Counted from the stretch's first letter, positions 22,549 through 29,447 are shown. The stretch: DNA of 64,000 nucleotides from Gonocerus acuteangulatus (GCA_946811695.1 OX328123.1:44848903-44912902); one strand, 5' to 3'. Translations and numbers: made by a program. Notes: generated by a model not told the origin, from the sequence alone.

Positions 22549-22849
22549 TTTAACGGGGGTCATTTTCGGTGTCTACTAGGTAGGATCGATAAAGATTTGA
22601 AGAAATTTTTCAAAAATTCCGTCATGAGTCCAACCTCAATAGCTACTTTCCTTCGGAGGAAAGTGCTAATAAATGTGTTGGTTTTCTGTTTTAGAAACAA
22701 CTTGGATTATGACTCGAGAGCGAGGATTCCCCAATTCGGCTGACAACCTGACGAAAATCATCAACTCGTTGAGAACTATAAATGAAGATCTGAGTGACTT
22801 CAGCCTAGAGGCAAACAATAACTGTCCTTCAGGCGAGCCAAATTTGTAG
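2535..22849 (+). CDS. Lipocalin gene 1 (secreted, six coding exons)
   Basis: Exons 2535-2551, 10009-10123, 11485-11618, 18661-18755, 20926-21021 and 22695-22849 total 612 nt, an open frame of 203 residues with canonical GT-AG introns. The protein starts MKAYLLFLAVVSHAAG, a short signal peptide. It continues with the lipocalin first conserved region FFKGKWF (G-x-W), the second region ETDYKNWAVIYF, and a late W-I-M-T-R segment matching the third region's Arg. Cysteines lie in FGFCHN, GSCTST, YFCQQ and NNCPS, enough for the two disulfides typical of insect ApoD/bilin-binding lipocalins. Sequons include NGT and NLT. The family binds small hydrophobic ligands in a beta barrel outside the cell; the ligand here is unknown. 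Introns are packed with transposons. The ends are well supported by the phase-perfect join, a TATA box and AATAAA at 22937. Confidence 0.8.
2552..4659 (+). other. Intron 1 of lipocalin gene 1, first part
   Basis: No recognisable element or coding sequence between the exon 1 donor and the LINE fragment at 4660. Short ORFs near 3160-3930 overlap on both strands and lack motifs. A homopolymer-rich stretch near 3660-4020 is noted only as low complexity. Confidence 0.35.
4660..5451 (+). pseudogene. LINE (jockey/I-type) RNase H plus C-terminal zinc region, broken
   Basis: One reading frame runs from 4660 with a single in-frame TGA at 5026-5028. It shows the RNase H pattern: VYTDPSRTP (usual D-G-S motif, here D-P-S), SAELEAI with the catalytic Glu, CTDSLSS with the second Asp, and a final GHEDI. 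After the stop comes the LINE C-terminal segment with CTYCNTHLTIKHILTEC, a C-x2-C...H-x4-C zinc cluster, ending in a stop at 5449-5451. This is the 3' end of a non-LTR retrotransposon pol. Related zinc segments lie at 10238 and 44691. Confidence 0.8.
5452..6468 (+). other. LINE 3' UTR and unclassified repeat
   Basis: Directly after the pol stop lies AT-rich sequence with internal short repeats (aatcaacagacagaac type), ending near 5725 in an (AAAAT)n-like tail, probably the LINE 3' UTR. At about 5880-6006 a G-rich segment (ggggggctgagaacatt, then gtatggaatactaa) recurs at about 33315-33400, marking another dispersed repeat. Nothing else is recognised. Confidence 0.4.
6675..7312 (+). mobile_element. 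HINE-A copy 2, nested in the hAT element
   Basis: It starts near AGGCCGTTACGCAGGAGCTG, carries the subterminal AAGCACTTTCCTC and a (TA)n tract at 7134-7188, and ends with the stem-loop CTTTCCTTCGGAGGAAAG and GCTAA at 7312. Non-coding, same structure as copies at 593 and 21380. The nesting shows it inserted after the hAT element. Confidence 0.7.
7134..7188. repeat. (TA)n microsatellite in HINE-A copy 2
   Basis: About 27 TA units directly upstream of the conserved HINE-A 3' block. Confidence 0.95.
7384..7560 (+). other. Coding-like open stretch, unassigned
   Basis: An open frame of about 58 codons follows the hAT end and stops at 7558-7560. It includes VHQFVDDKDGISNFSLAVSG and DNRMDPLLWAF, with fairly balanced composition. 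No family is recognised and no splice sites are obvious. It may be a transposase or retroelement relic, or chance. Confidence 0.2.
7714..9850. repeat. Tandem array of about fifteen 142/143-bp units
   Basis: Nearly identical units recur at 7714, 7856, 7998, 8141 and so on to about 9850. Two small variants alternate irregularly: CTTCGAAAAAC (142 bp) versus CTTCAAAAAAAC (143 bp), and GCTGAAAAGATG versus GCTGATAAGATG. The first and last units alone carry GCTGAAACGATG. Repeated ORFs on the minus strand are a by-product of periodicity, not genes. The array lies inside intron 1 of lipocalin gene 1, about 160 bp before exon 2. Confidence 0.95.
10009..10123 (+). CDS. Lipocalin gene 1, exon 2
   Basis: Acceptor ACTTTCAG before 10009, donor GTATAA after 10123. 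The first base completes the codon begun in exon 1. The exon encodes FLAVVSHAAG (end of the signal peptide), then the mature N-terminus with FGFCHNPS and ending DFKVNE, phase 0. In lipocalins this region precedes the G-x-W strand, which opens the next exon. Confidence 0.75.
10238..10612 (+). pseudogene. LINE C-terminal zinc-region fragment
   Basis: An open frame through NNKLREIKNT, CAICNINLTIKHILTDC (C-x2-C...H-x4-C) and ending NIYNHI aligns by eye with the C-terminus of the LINE relic at 4660-5451. The upstream RNase H and RT are missing, as expected for a 5'-truncated LINE. It lies in intron 2 of lipocalin gene 1. The following 10613-10740 is probably its 3' UTR. Confidence 0.75.
10750..10793. 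repeat. (TA)n microsatellite
   Basis: About 22 TA units with no HINE block next to it. Confidence 0.95.
10794..11484 (+). other. Intron 2 of lipocalin gene 1, rest
   Basis: AT-rich sequence with a short (CA)n tract near 10911-10924. No element recognised. The acceptor TTATGTGTTTCAG precedes 11485. Confidence 0.4.
11485..11618 (+). CDS. Lipocalin gene 1, exon 3
   Basis: Acceptor GTGTTTCAG, donor GTAAGT. Phase 0 in, phase 2 out. It opens with FFKGKWFVWKR, the lipocalin G-x-W signature, and includes GSCTST and a sequon (NGT), ending YIP plus two bases. Its length, 134 nt, is identical to the matching exon of gene 2 at 44472-44605. Confidence 0.8.
11882..12433 (-). mobile_element. tRNA-headed SINE carrying a piggyBac-like fragment
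   Basis: On the minus strand it starts at about 12433 with a tRNA-like head: TGGTCTAATGGCTAGTG fits an A box and GGGTTCGATTCCCAAC a B box. It ends at 11882 with CGCTAATGACCTAGATG, GATGAGCCGTA and a poly(A). A 13-bp target duplication (GGTTCCAGTTCAT at 11869, GGTTCCTGTTCAT at 12434) flanks it. Between head and tail lies sequence also present in the piggyBac-like element at 19086-19972, including part of its transposase C-terminus (CGQFMCPKN). Either piggyBac material landed in the SINE or the SINE captured it. Confidence 0.6.
13510..13575. repeat. (TA)n microsatellite in HINE-B copy 1
   Basis: About 33 TA units just before the HINE-B 3' block beginning aatttgaaccaccg. Confidence 0.95.
13763..13905 (+). 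repeat. Three 44-bp degenerate repeats at the end of repeat family C
   Basis: Units beginning gctgttacccggtgtgcc, gtgttaccgggtttggc and ctgttacccagcatgtc follow each other, each ending in actttatatta-like sequence. The first is the terminus (ACTAGCTGTTACCCGG) of the dispersed repeat also seen at 40473-40995, where it is in opposite orientation. Confidence 0.6.
13906..14644 (+). other. Intron 3 of lipocalin gene 1, unassigned part
   Basis: AT-rich, no element recognised. May be interior of repeat family C, whose two termini lie at 13763 and 17967. Confidence 0.3.
14645..14977 (+). mobile_element. tRNA-derived SINE
   Basis: The head GGTTAGCTCAGTGGTAGAGC is a tRNA D-arm/A-box match, and GAGATCGAATCTCGAGC gives a B box. 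The body (ttgaattcggcctcactgg, cagtactgaccacac-like core, agattcctctatagtatctg) is shared with copies at 24565-24700 (minus) and 44113-44397. The A-tail region is replaced by ccttttttttttattttgc. The anticodon stem is not intact, so this is a SINE and not a tRNA gene. Confidence 0.7.
15780..16640 (-). pseudogene. Ty1/copia pol relic (integrase and RT pieces)
   Basis: On the minus strand, 16600-16500 reads RIKIMRRDNGKEYLNS, the integrase D-N-G-x-E-Y motif. After a frame break, 16493-16224 reads through NRTLAKTIENKTSCKIYLER and CHCLLAESIVVKKFWP, matching the copia post-integrase segment (K-F-W, N-R-T). Further along (16000-15880) come NNTWDLVENK and QLDIETAFLNGKINSEVYI-like frames, the copia RT start. 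Several frameshifts and stops make it non-functional. No LTR was identified with certainty. Confidence 0.6.
15815..15855. repeat. Short perfect palindrome
   Basis: GACAACTCCATTTTTTT and its complement AAAAAAATGGAGTTGTC are separated by CAATTG, itself palindromic. It lies within the copia relic and could form a cruciform or hairpin. Confidence 0.8.
16665..17456. repeat. Direct repeat pair of about 115 bp
   Basis: The segment starting gacaaacaaaggttaaaac at about 16668 and ending tgtatttgcaagctt recurs at 17343-17456 with few changes. They could be remnants of LTRs or a local duplication. The 700 bp between is rich in short aaaaagttt(g) repeats. Confidence 0.6.
17457..17967 (-). repeat. Dispersed repeat family C, distal end
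   Basis: The segment from about 17690 to 17967 ends CACGTGATTTTTATATATAT plus AGAT and includes, in reverse orientation, the accgtttgac/ccttatacaaatcc motif that is tandemly repeated at 49750-50360 and present at 40473-40995. Paired with the terminus at 13763 it could bound a 4.2 kb unit carrying the copia and SINE relics. Confidence 0.45.
17968..18660 (+). other. Intron 3 of lipocalin gene 1, last part
   Basis: Low-complexity AT-rich sequence. Near 18384-18420 a segment gagcatgccgaaacgctcgg followed by aatctga resembles the CGAAAC part of Penelope-like 3' regions but is too degraded to classify. The acceptor is TACTTTTTAG before 18661. Confidence 0.3.
18661..18755 (+). CDS. Lipocalin gene 1, exon 4
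   Basis: Acceptor TTTTTAG, donor GTAAGT; phase 2 in, phase 1 out. It encodes ALKYDSVYGEAPVIFSRFGG and KFPVKYRTLF, fitting lipocalin barrel strands (KYDSVYGEA, then LKFPVKY). The matching exon of gene 2 (48837-48922) has the same phases. Confidence 0.75.
18990..19082 (-). mobile_element. Penelope-like or similar retroelement 3' fragment (inverted partner of 20126)
   Basis: On the minus strand this reads ctataaagtagatgg, cacctcctggcgcactgaag, then atgag...cgaaag. It matches, in opposite orientation, 20126-20235. Both contain CTGAAGA followed by a short hairpin and CGAAA, a hammerhead-like arrangement known from Penelope-like elements. The two lie either side of a piggyBac-like insertion. Confidence 0.35.
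19086..19972 (-). mobile_element. piggyBac-like transposon remnant
   Basis: Ends resemble inverted repeats: CCTTCCTAGGACTGGGTGG at 19087 and, reversed, CCTTCTAGGGCTGAGTGGGG ending at about 19969 next to TTAA. Near each end a gggtg...caccc hairpin occurs (ggggtgtactcgcacccc; ggggtgtaggatcacccc). The TTAA-flanked CC-type ends and an encoded piggyBac C-terminal piece (19423-19617) support the assignment. The left flank is TAAA, so that TTAA has mutated. About 890 bp, non-autonomous. Confidence 0.6.
19423..19617 (-). pseudogene. piggyBac-like transposase C-terminal fragment
   Basis: The frame reads SRSKKIKNRSLQRRLLQQLD and ends KKSCDNCGQFMCPKNNPVC. This resembles the short cysteine-rich C-terminal domain of piggyBac transposases (C-x2-C...C...). 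The catalytic DDE core is absent. A second copy of the same piece is inside the SINE at 11882-12433. Confidence 0.55.
19973..20125 (+). other. Intron 4 filler
   Basis: AT-rich with no recognised element. Confidence 0.3.
20126..20235 (+). mobile_element. Penelope-like or similar retroelement 3' fragment
   Basis: Contains ccacctcctggtgcactgaa, then CTGAAGA, a GAGG...CCTC hairpin and GAAAC, a hammerhead-like core order. Inverted partner at 18990-19082. Assignment rests on this motif and on the clearer Penelope-like element at 34265-36700, so it is tentative. Confidence 0.35.
20236..20925 (+). other. Intron 4 of lipocalin gene 1, rest
   Basis: No recognised element. A short duplicated segment (attaattagcttccatcgatg / gtaattaatttccattggtg) near 20820-20870 is the only structure seen. 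A long pyrimidine tract ending TTTTTCAG leads to exon 5. Confidence 0.35.
20926..21021 (+). CDS. Lipocalin gene 1, exon 5
   Basis: Acceptor T-rich TTCAG, donor GTAATC; phase 1 in, phase 1 out. It encodes FYVTVPYSIVETDYKNWAVI and YFCQQLLGLKI. The T-D-Y segment is the second lipocalin conserved region, and the Cys in YFC is a usual disulfide partner. This is the most diagnostic exon. Confidence 0.8.
21291..21350. repeat. (TA)n microsatellite
   Basis: About 29 TA units, upstream of HINE-A copy 3 and not part of its conserved blocks. Confidence 0.95.
21380..22669 (+). mobile_element. HINE-A copy 3, near complete (1.29 kb)
   Basis: Begins AGTCCGTCACGCAGGAGCTG, with AAGCACTTTCCTC following; ends with stem-loop CTTTCCTTCGGAGGAAAG and GCTAA at 22669. 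The interior has about four degenerate 120-130 bp tandem units (each with tttttacaacac, accactacgaataccgagtt and a run of C), then (TA)n, then the 3' block. This is the best copy for defining the family. It fills most of intron 5 and ends 25 bp before exon 6. Confidence 0.75.
22456..22545. repeat. (TA)n microsatellite in HINE-A copy 3
   Basis: About 90 bases of TA with one GCA interruption near 22507, in the standard position before the 3' block. Confidence 0.95.
22661..22694 (+). promoter_or_regulatory. Branch point and 3' splice site donated by HINE-A
   Basis: The HINE-A terminal sequence TGCTAAT (22664-22670) fits the animal branch-point consensus CTAAT. The acceptor TTCTGTTTTAG ends at 22694, 25 bases after the candidate branch A at 22669. 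No other CTNAY-type match of this quality lies between it and the exon. Use of this site is inference. Confidence 0.45.
22695..22849 (+). CDS. Lipocalin gene 1, exon 6 (last)
   Basis: Acceptor GTTTTAG, phase 1 in. It encodes TTWIMTRERGFPNSADNLTK then an acidic amphipathic stretch and NNNCPSGEPNL before TAG at 22847-22849. The W-x-M-T-R segment fits the third lipocalin conserved region, and the Cys near the end matches the usual C-terminal disulfide. A helix after the barrel is expected here and INSLRTINEDL fits. Confidence 0.8.
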
Positions 22850-22936
22850 AGCGAAATTACAAGAATTAAACTGTTCCATATGTATTACGGTTGGACATAG
22901 GTATGCCTTCATCAAATCACAACCCTACAGTGACAA

Positions 22937-22942
22937 AATAAA
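22937..22942 (+). terminator. Poly(A) signal AATAAA of lipocalin gene 1
   Basis: AATAAA 88 bases after the stop codon. Further A-rich signals follow, so the exact cleavage site is unsure. Confidence 0.5.
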
Positions 22943-23190
22943 ACGAGATATATACTAAAATAATAAGGTATATAGTGATTATTTATCAGTTAATATTAAT
23001 CAAATAAACTGCTTCATACCATACAACAATTCTGTGTTAACAAAAAAAAACCCACAAATAAAATTATAAACAAATTTTTTTTTATTCCTTTCCATATCCT
23101 CTATCATGTATAAAACAAATACCATAACCACATGTTAATTAATGTCGCAGTGTTTTTTTGGTTGGATTTAAGGCGTGTCAACCACACTGT

Positions 23191-23192
<2 letters not shown>

Positions 23193-23236
<44 letters not shown>
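23193..23236 (+). repeat. Poly(A) tract
   Basis: About 44 A residues. No SINE body recognised immediately upstream, so it may be a retroposon tail or simple repeat. Confidence 0.9.
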
Positions 23237-23239
<3 letters not shown>

Positions 23240-24134
23240 CCGTCTTTATTTTATCGTGTTTATTTGTTATATATTTTCAAAACTTTCTTTAAACCTATTT
23301 GTTCTCTGTTATATTAATAATTAAAGATCACTAATTACGCGAGCATATCACCTTGCTGTTGTGCAGCTCCGAAAATAAATAAATAAATAATGTCACCGAT
23401 TGGTTATTGACTTATTTTATACTTGTCAAAACAGAAGAAGGAAGGAAGGTAATCAGTAAGAAGCGCTAGACGTTAACTTGTTACCTTATATGTCGAAAGA
23501 TGTGGAAAGGTTACACACAGGTAACCTGCTGTAGGTACCTGCTGGTCCGTGCTGTTGGTAACTTTTACTACTTCAATGTCAATAGAACGGAACCGAAAAT
23601 GGTGACACTTCAATTACCCCTTTCTCAGATTAAGGGCATCCTATCAAAATTTTTGCCTGAACATATTTTGTCGAAGATTTATTAGATTTTGGAATAATCA
23701 AGATCCGCTTACCAAGGTTTTGCACTGTTTCTAGGCAAAGGGAACCTAAAAGCAAAATCCAAGTAATTTAAAATAACTAAAATCGTTCTACATTAATATT
23801 ATGAAGGGTGTTTTCTGTGCGATTCGGGGAGATTTTGTAAGCCTCTGTACGTTCGATTGAACACAAGCTTTATAGACCTTAACTGACTTATTATGGATGC
23901 CTTATTTCTCAATAAAAACATTTTTCATTGTAGGCTGATGCACATGAAAAGCAATTATTTTAAATTTCAATTTTTTTAAGAACTTAGACACCTTCGACAC
24001 CATCTTTGACATTAAAAATAATTTGTCCTTTTATTATGTTGCGAAAAAGTATAACAAACTATTTTAAATCAGACGATGAAACCAATTCAATTATTCCAAA
24101 ATTGTCCATTAAATGCTTAGGTTCACCCCAATGT
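23237..24134. other. Intergenic, nothing recognised
   Basis: Unique-looking AT-rich sequence with an (AAAT)n tail near 23370-23390 that may end a retroposon. Confidence 0.3.
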
Positions 24135-24181
24135 GCATCATAAGCGTGTTTCCTCCCTACATAGAGGAGGCACCGCGCTAA
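24135..24181 (+). mobile_element. HINE-B 3' end fragment
   Basis: The degenerate stem-loop tttcctccc...gaggaggcacc is followed by GCGCTAAT, as in the HINE-B terminus at 13711. Confidence 0.5.
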
Positions 24182-24564
24182 TAAGCGTTAAAAAGGCCTA
24201 CTACTTGGAAGCCGGCCAGAGTACACAAATTATCTGTTTGATCCCCACGAGACTCATGTCCATGTCAAACAAATGTTCTCAATTTTTTTTATATAGTACT
24301 TGTTTTTAAAACATTTATGAAGCATCAATTAATAAATATACGGCAGTGAAATATGCCAGCGCTATATACAGCTATACTGATAACATAGGATCGAGATTTC
24401 GAGTGTTTCTATCCCGAAAACAAGTACTGCTTGCACTATTAAAACTTCTGTCAGCAAGATTAGGTTTGCCATTATTTATCATATACTAGTTTTTCAGAAA
24501 AATGGTAAGCGAGAAATATATATTGGGTCATCATTCAGAATAATTAATATATACGTATAAACAC

Positions 24565-24700
24565 AACGAAAATCAGTCCCGTAACAGGCCAGGACGGTCC
24601 TGAGGGGGCAGATACTATAGAGGTATCTGATTCATGACCATAAGGCAGACTAGGGAGATAGTGTGGTCAGTACTATGCTCAGGCCCCAACATTTTTATGT
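24565..24700 (-). mobile_element. SINE fragment (same family as 14645 and 44113)
   Basis: On the minus strand it reads gagcatagtactgaccacac, catgaatcagatacctctat, agtatctgcccc and ttacgggactgatt, matching the bodies of the other two copies. The tRNA-like head and the tail are missing. Confidence 0.65.
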
Positions 24701-25632
24701 TCTTTCTCCCAAAATTTAACTTTCATTCCACAGAAAATTAACTTTTTTTTTATTTCTCTTTAAGAAAAACACATTTATTTCAAATACCATATTTTTTTGT
24801 ATTCCATTAATGTACATCAAATTAATGTGCATAAATAATATCTACATACCCCTAAATGTTGTATCCATAATAACACTGTAGACCAATTTAAAAACTGATT
24901 GATTGCACTGCACAAATACACTTGGTGACTGTCGGAATTAGTATGAGCAGCTTCTTGCATATTTTCCCTAACTTCAAGTGCCATTAACTTTCCAGGAACC
25001 AATGGGAATACTGCGAATTAACCTTATCTAAAGTATTTTTAATAATATAATCGCCTTAGTTTTATGATCTGTTTACTGGAGTTTTGTCCATTTAGTTATG
25101 GGAATAGGTCCACTGTGTGCTGATGATATACGTGTATGTCGGAAAATAGAAGTTCATGAAATCATCCAGCGACTAAGTTTAAAAGAGAATATCTAAAGAA
25201 TTATTGGATTTTTCTTTGTCTTTTATTATTAAAACAATAATATTTATTTTCTTTGAAATCTTTGAAGAGGAGTCATAAAAAGTGCAACTATAAAAAGAGG
25301 GCCGGATATAAGTTTTTATGGCCGCATTAAATTTCATGAATATATTTCTAGAGGTACACGGACGAAGGAAGTGTGTGAGTCATTAATAAGTACTATAGAT
25401 AAGAAGTCTTTTGTGCGCAAACTCTGATCTATTTACAACCCCATTGTACTTTTGTAGTCATCCTGAGCATTATAATTTTTATTATATTCATTGGAATGTA
25501 CTCTCATTGAACCATTATGTTTCCACTCAATAGTACTGAATCATGTGTGGAGTCATCGAAAGCTACTTTAAGAAAGGTATTTTTCAAATTCATTAAATGT
25601 TCAGCATCAGAATTGTCAAACTGGAAACAAAG
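24701..25632. other. Intergenic, nothing recognised
   Basis: No element or coding frame identified. The insertion target of the 5S-derived SINE lies at its right edge. Confidence 0.3.
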
Positions 25633-25647
25633 AAAACAATTCACAAA

Positions 25648-25818
25648 GCCAACGGCCATAGCCACGTTGAGTGCACCGGTTCCCGTAGATCACCGAAGTT
25701 AAGTAACGTCGTGCGTGGTCAGTACCTGAATGGGTGACCGACCACGTGCTGTTGGCATTAGAAAAGGGTGGCAACCTGTAGATAGCCCGGTGCTAATGGC
25801 CAAGATGTAGATGCGCCG

Positions 25819-25870
<52 letters not shown>
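25648..25870 (+). mobile_element. 5S rRNA-derived SINE (SINE3 type), full length
   Basis: The first 100 bp match 5S rRNA: GCCAACGGCCATAGCCACGT, ACCGGTTCCCGTAGATCACC, GAAGTTAAGTAACGTCG and AGTACCTGAATGGGTGACCG, keeping the internal pol III box A and box C regions. A SINE-specific body (ggcaacctgtagatagcccg, gtgctaatggccaagatgta) and about 50 A follow. AAACAATTCACAAA-type duplications flank it (25633-25647 and ending 25883). The intact poly(A) and identical duplications point to a recent insertion. Not a functional 5S gene, because the 3' end of 5S is replaced. Confidence 0.85.
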
Positions 25871-25873
<3 letters not shown>

Positions 25874-26067
25874 AATTCACAAAAGAGAGGTAGATTACGC
25901 AACCACACCTACAAAAAGAAGTTCAGACCCAGAGAGCAGACCATGTGTACTATATGTTTTTTTGGGGTCATTGAATCCGAATCCGGGGCCAGAAATACCC
26001 CTGCACATTTTGTTTAAGCCCTACCCCCCAAAACTCATAAATTAGGATATTTTACACTATCCACAAT

Positions 26068-26954
26068 CTTAGCGCGGTTCCGTTCTTATCCCTAGTCTAA
26101 TTTGGAATGATTTCTTGAAAGGTCTTGATTTATGATCTTATCTGGATGGGTCGGCCAACCCCAGAAAGGCCCCCGCTAGTTACAAGGTCTTCCAATCTCT
26201 TGGAAATCTATATTTCTAACAAAAAATTGTTTTTCTTATTTTACTTAATCTTTTTTATTGTCAAATCCATTATCCAACTATAAGCAATTAAAAATAACAA
26301 GGAATAAAACAGACAAAAAGAACCGTTCGAATAAACGAAATCCATTGCTTTAAAGTTTCAAGCACTTATTTCTCCGATTGACATCGTCTAATCAAAACTG
26401 TCTTCAAAACCTTTTTTTTAGAGCATTTAATAAGCTTTCTAATGGTATTCTTCCGTTTACCAAGATTCTCAACCTTTTTCGAGATATTAATGAAAGTAAA
26501 CAAAGTTACTAAAACTTTTTATGTCTGTTAATAAAATATTTTATTCTAACCCTTCCTTAACTCCAAACGTAACCAAAATTTCAACATATGAGTTTTGATG
26601 AAAGTAGAACATGCAGAAAATGTTTCAACTGAATCCCATGATTCTAAGTACCCAAACCAAAAACGTTATTAAAAAATATTTTTCCAATTTTCTCGAAAAC
26701 GGTTAAAGCTAGCTCCTAAAAATGGTTTCATTCGTTTTCCTAGGCCAAAAAGCCTATAAAACAAGTACTAAAAGGCATATGAACTCAAAAACGTAAGCGT
26801 TACGATTTTTTTAGCGCGAATTTCGCCCCAAACGCCATCTTCCAGTGGGCGGATTTTGCTGGTTAACGAATATGACCTTTCAAATTGGACGAAGGATTTT
26901 TGTACCAAATTTCATCAAAATCGGACAATTATTCGCTGTGCTAGATCGAGAACA

Positions 26955-27021
<67 letters not shown>

Positions 27022-27155
27022 TTGAACCACCGTTATTTTCGGTCTCTAGGGTTTCTGAAACGCAAAATTTTCTTGTCGGCACTTCCGGATTGTTTCATGA
27101 GATCAACCTTATAAGCGGTGTTCCTCCCTACGAAGGAAGGGAGGAACCGCGATAA
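26068..27155 (+). mobile_element. HINE-B copy 2
   Basis: Starts at CTTAGCGCGGTTCCG (the outermost 30 bp are missing) and ends with stem-loop GTTCCTCCCTACGAAGGAAG...GAACC and GCGATAA, a mutated CTAA end. Very similar to copy 1 throughout, including the agcgcgaatttcgccccaaa region and the (TA)n position (26959-27018). Confidence 0.65.
26959..27018. repeat. (TA)n microsatellite in HINE-B copy 2
   Basis: About 30 TA units immediately before the aatttgaaccaccg block. Confidence 0.95.
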
Positions 27156-27163
27156 AAGAAGAA

Positions 27164-27167
<4 letters not shown>

Positions 27168-27212
<45 letters not shown>
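27168..27212. repeat. (TA)n microsatellite
   Basis: About 22 TA units just after HINE-B copy 2. Confidence 0.95.
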
Positions 27213-27217
<5 letters not shown>

Positions 27218-29366
27218 AGATATTTGTCCATACATATATGTATATATGCACAAAGGCATACATGTCAATTTGATATAGAGAGTAATGTGTATGGTGGTGC
27301 AGTGAACCAATAATGCACATGATTGAATCCACAGAGTCCATCTACTGGGATTTAATTAAGTCGTGCACTTTAGCCACGACCTGCCCGCATACATGCAATG
27401 TTCTCTCGATCAAAGGGTTTTATTCCCCGGCATAATTAGACCCTTCGAACCACTCACCATCAGCACTCCTCGCCTGTATAAATCATGTTTTCTTTCATCC
27501 TGTCGGTTAATAATCTTTCTTTCATAGAGGGGGGGGGGGGGGGTCCTAGCTCGTTTGAGACTCTTACTGATGAAATATTCGAATAAAAAGTTCTCGGTTA
27601 GCAATTTTTGTTCCGGCATACGAAAACATTTCATAAACCTCTGTAGCGGTGCTTCCTTTCAAATTATATTTTTTCGCGGGAGAGAAGCCCGCTGCACTAA
27701 AGCTTTAATGGTGTGTTCAAGCTAACAGCAAGTGCTCTGATAGGAGTACAAGAGGATATGCCATCTCAGCTAAGTGCCATTCTTGTGAACTGCTGTCAGC
27801 TCTATCAAACCCAATGAAGCGGGCTCAACGACGCGGTACACTAGAATTTTTGCAAGTACTGAACATATTCCTACTTTTAAAGCAATTAGTGATGACCTTA
27901 AGTTACCTCCCTCCGACAAGCAGTACCAGTGAGGTTCGTACTCGCGGCTGACGGTATCTCCACATAGCGATCCTGAGTGACGTCATACCCTACTACTGAA
28001 CTCATTCTCCTTTATGAACAGTTATTTATTTATAAACTGACAGTCTTATTATTTTATTTTTTGATTATAATTAAGTTCTATTATTTAATTTACTCAAGAG
28101 GAATAAATTATTTTAATTATATTAAATAGTAAGCACGAATTTTATTTATTTATTGTTGGGACCTCGTACCCATGTGCAGACAATATACCAGCACCTCATA
28201 TTGTGACATCTTTTAGCCCGTTTATTTCCTTCTAGGGGGTCAAAAATCGTTTAAGACGGCGATTAAATGCAATCCAATACACCATAGGTCCCGAAAGGAC
28301 TCTCCTTTAATTTCTTTTTTAGGTGTGAAAAACAAAATGGTTAGATTTTAATAACGATTTGAAAAAAGAAAATTGTTTTTAAAAGGAAAGGAAAATACTG
28401 CGTAATTTCGTTGTGAAATTCGTTGAAAATGTTTATTAAGAAGGAAAAGTAATTTATACAAAATGCGGATAAATATGTCGAAAGATATCTATACCTTTTC
28501 ATAATTATCGCAAATCTCTAAAATCGCTTAGCCTCAAAATAACAGAATAACAGGAAAGCTGAGGGCCAAGCTACAGCCGAAATCATTAGAGTACAAACAA
28601 CTAGAAGCCAAATCTAGAATCTGTGATTCACTCAGCGTCTATATATTTTCGAGACTATTCCTGCCTATTTGTAATTAATATGAGCAGCTAATTGTCTAGA
28701 ATAGCTTGGTATATTGAAGATATACCTAGAAGCACATGGCAAAGGACTAGAGGGACAGAAATTCGAAGCAGGTAGCACACATACAAATGGACCTGTAGCG
28801 TTAAATATGCTTTACAGTTAAATATGCTTTACCGTTAAATATGCTTAAGTGTTAAGCATGCTAGGCCGTAGCCCTGCAGAGGAACAGTAAGGTAAGCAAT
28901 GGATAAATAGACAAGACTATAATCACATCTAGTCAATGCTGGACCCAGATCGGCAAAGGATCGCTGTGGGTTAAGAAGCACTGTCGGATTGCGTCATTGG
29001 ATCCATGCCAATGTAGGAGTTTCTTTCCTATAGGCAGCGAGGAAAGAGTCTAAGAGGATCTATTTGATGTCATTCATTTCTTTCATGAGATGAATTAATA
29101 AGTTAAAATTATACTTTTTAAAATTTAATTATGCTTATTACCTATGTCTGGTTGGTAGCTGACCACATTGGGCAACAGCATTCTTCTAAACCAATAATAG
29201 GCTATTTTCGAGAAAGTTATTCCTTATTTTCTCTTGATAGAATAATTGGTGGGAATTGTTGGTGGAATAAACCACTGACAGTTTTATGTAATTAGTATTT
29301 AAAAATTAAAAATTTTTTAGAGTGTGAAAATTATTACGAAATTGAGAATAATTAATCTTCAATGTT

Positions 29367-29397
<31 letters not shown>

Positions 29398-29447
29398 TTA
29401 TTTAATTTAATAATATTTATTTGTGATTGAACATTGTTCTTACAAAT
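27213..29447. other. Intergenic, mostly unrecognised
   Basis: No coding sequence with support. Three to four short units of gttaaatatgctttac lie at about 28800-28855. A G-run at 27530-27543 and a short (TA)n at 29369-29393 are simple repeats. The rest looks unique. Confidence 0.3.

Noticed and set aside
22390..22743. ORF running through (TA)n into the last lipocalin exon
   Set aside because: The YIYIYI stretch is the microsatellite, and the frame differs from that of the exon. The same holds for other (TA)n-spanning ORFs, e.g. at 13396, 26845 and 61660.
25648..25747. Functional 5S rRNA gene
   Set aside because: The 5S 3' end is replaced by a SINE body with poly(A) and target-site duplications.
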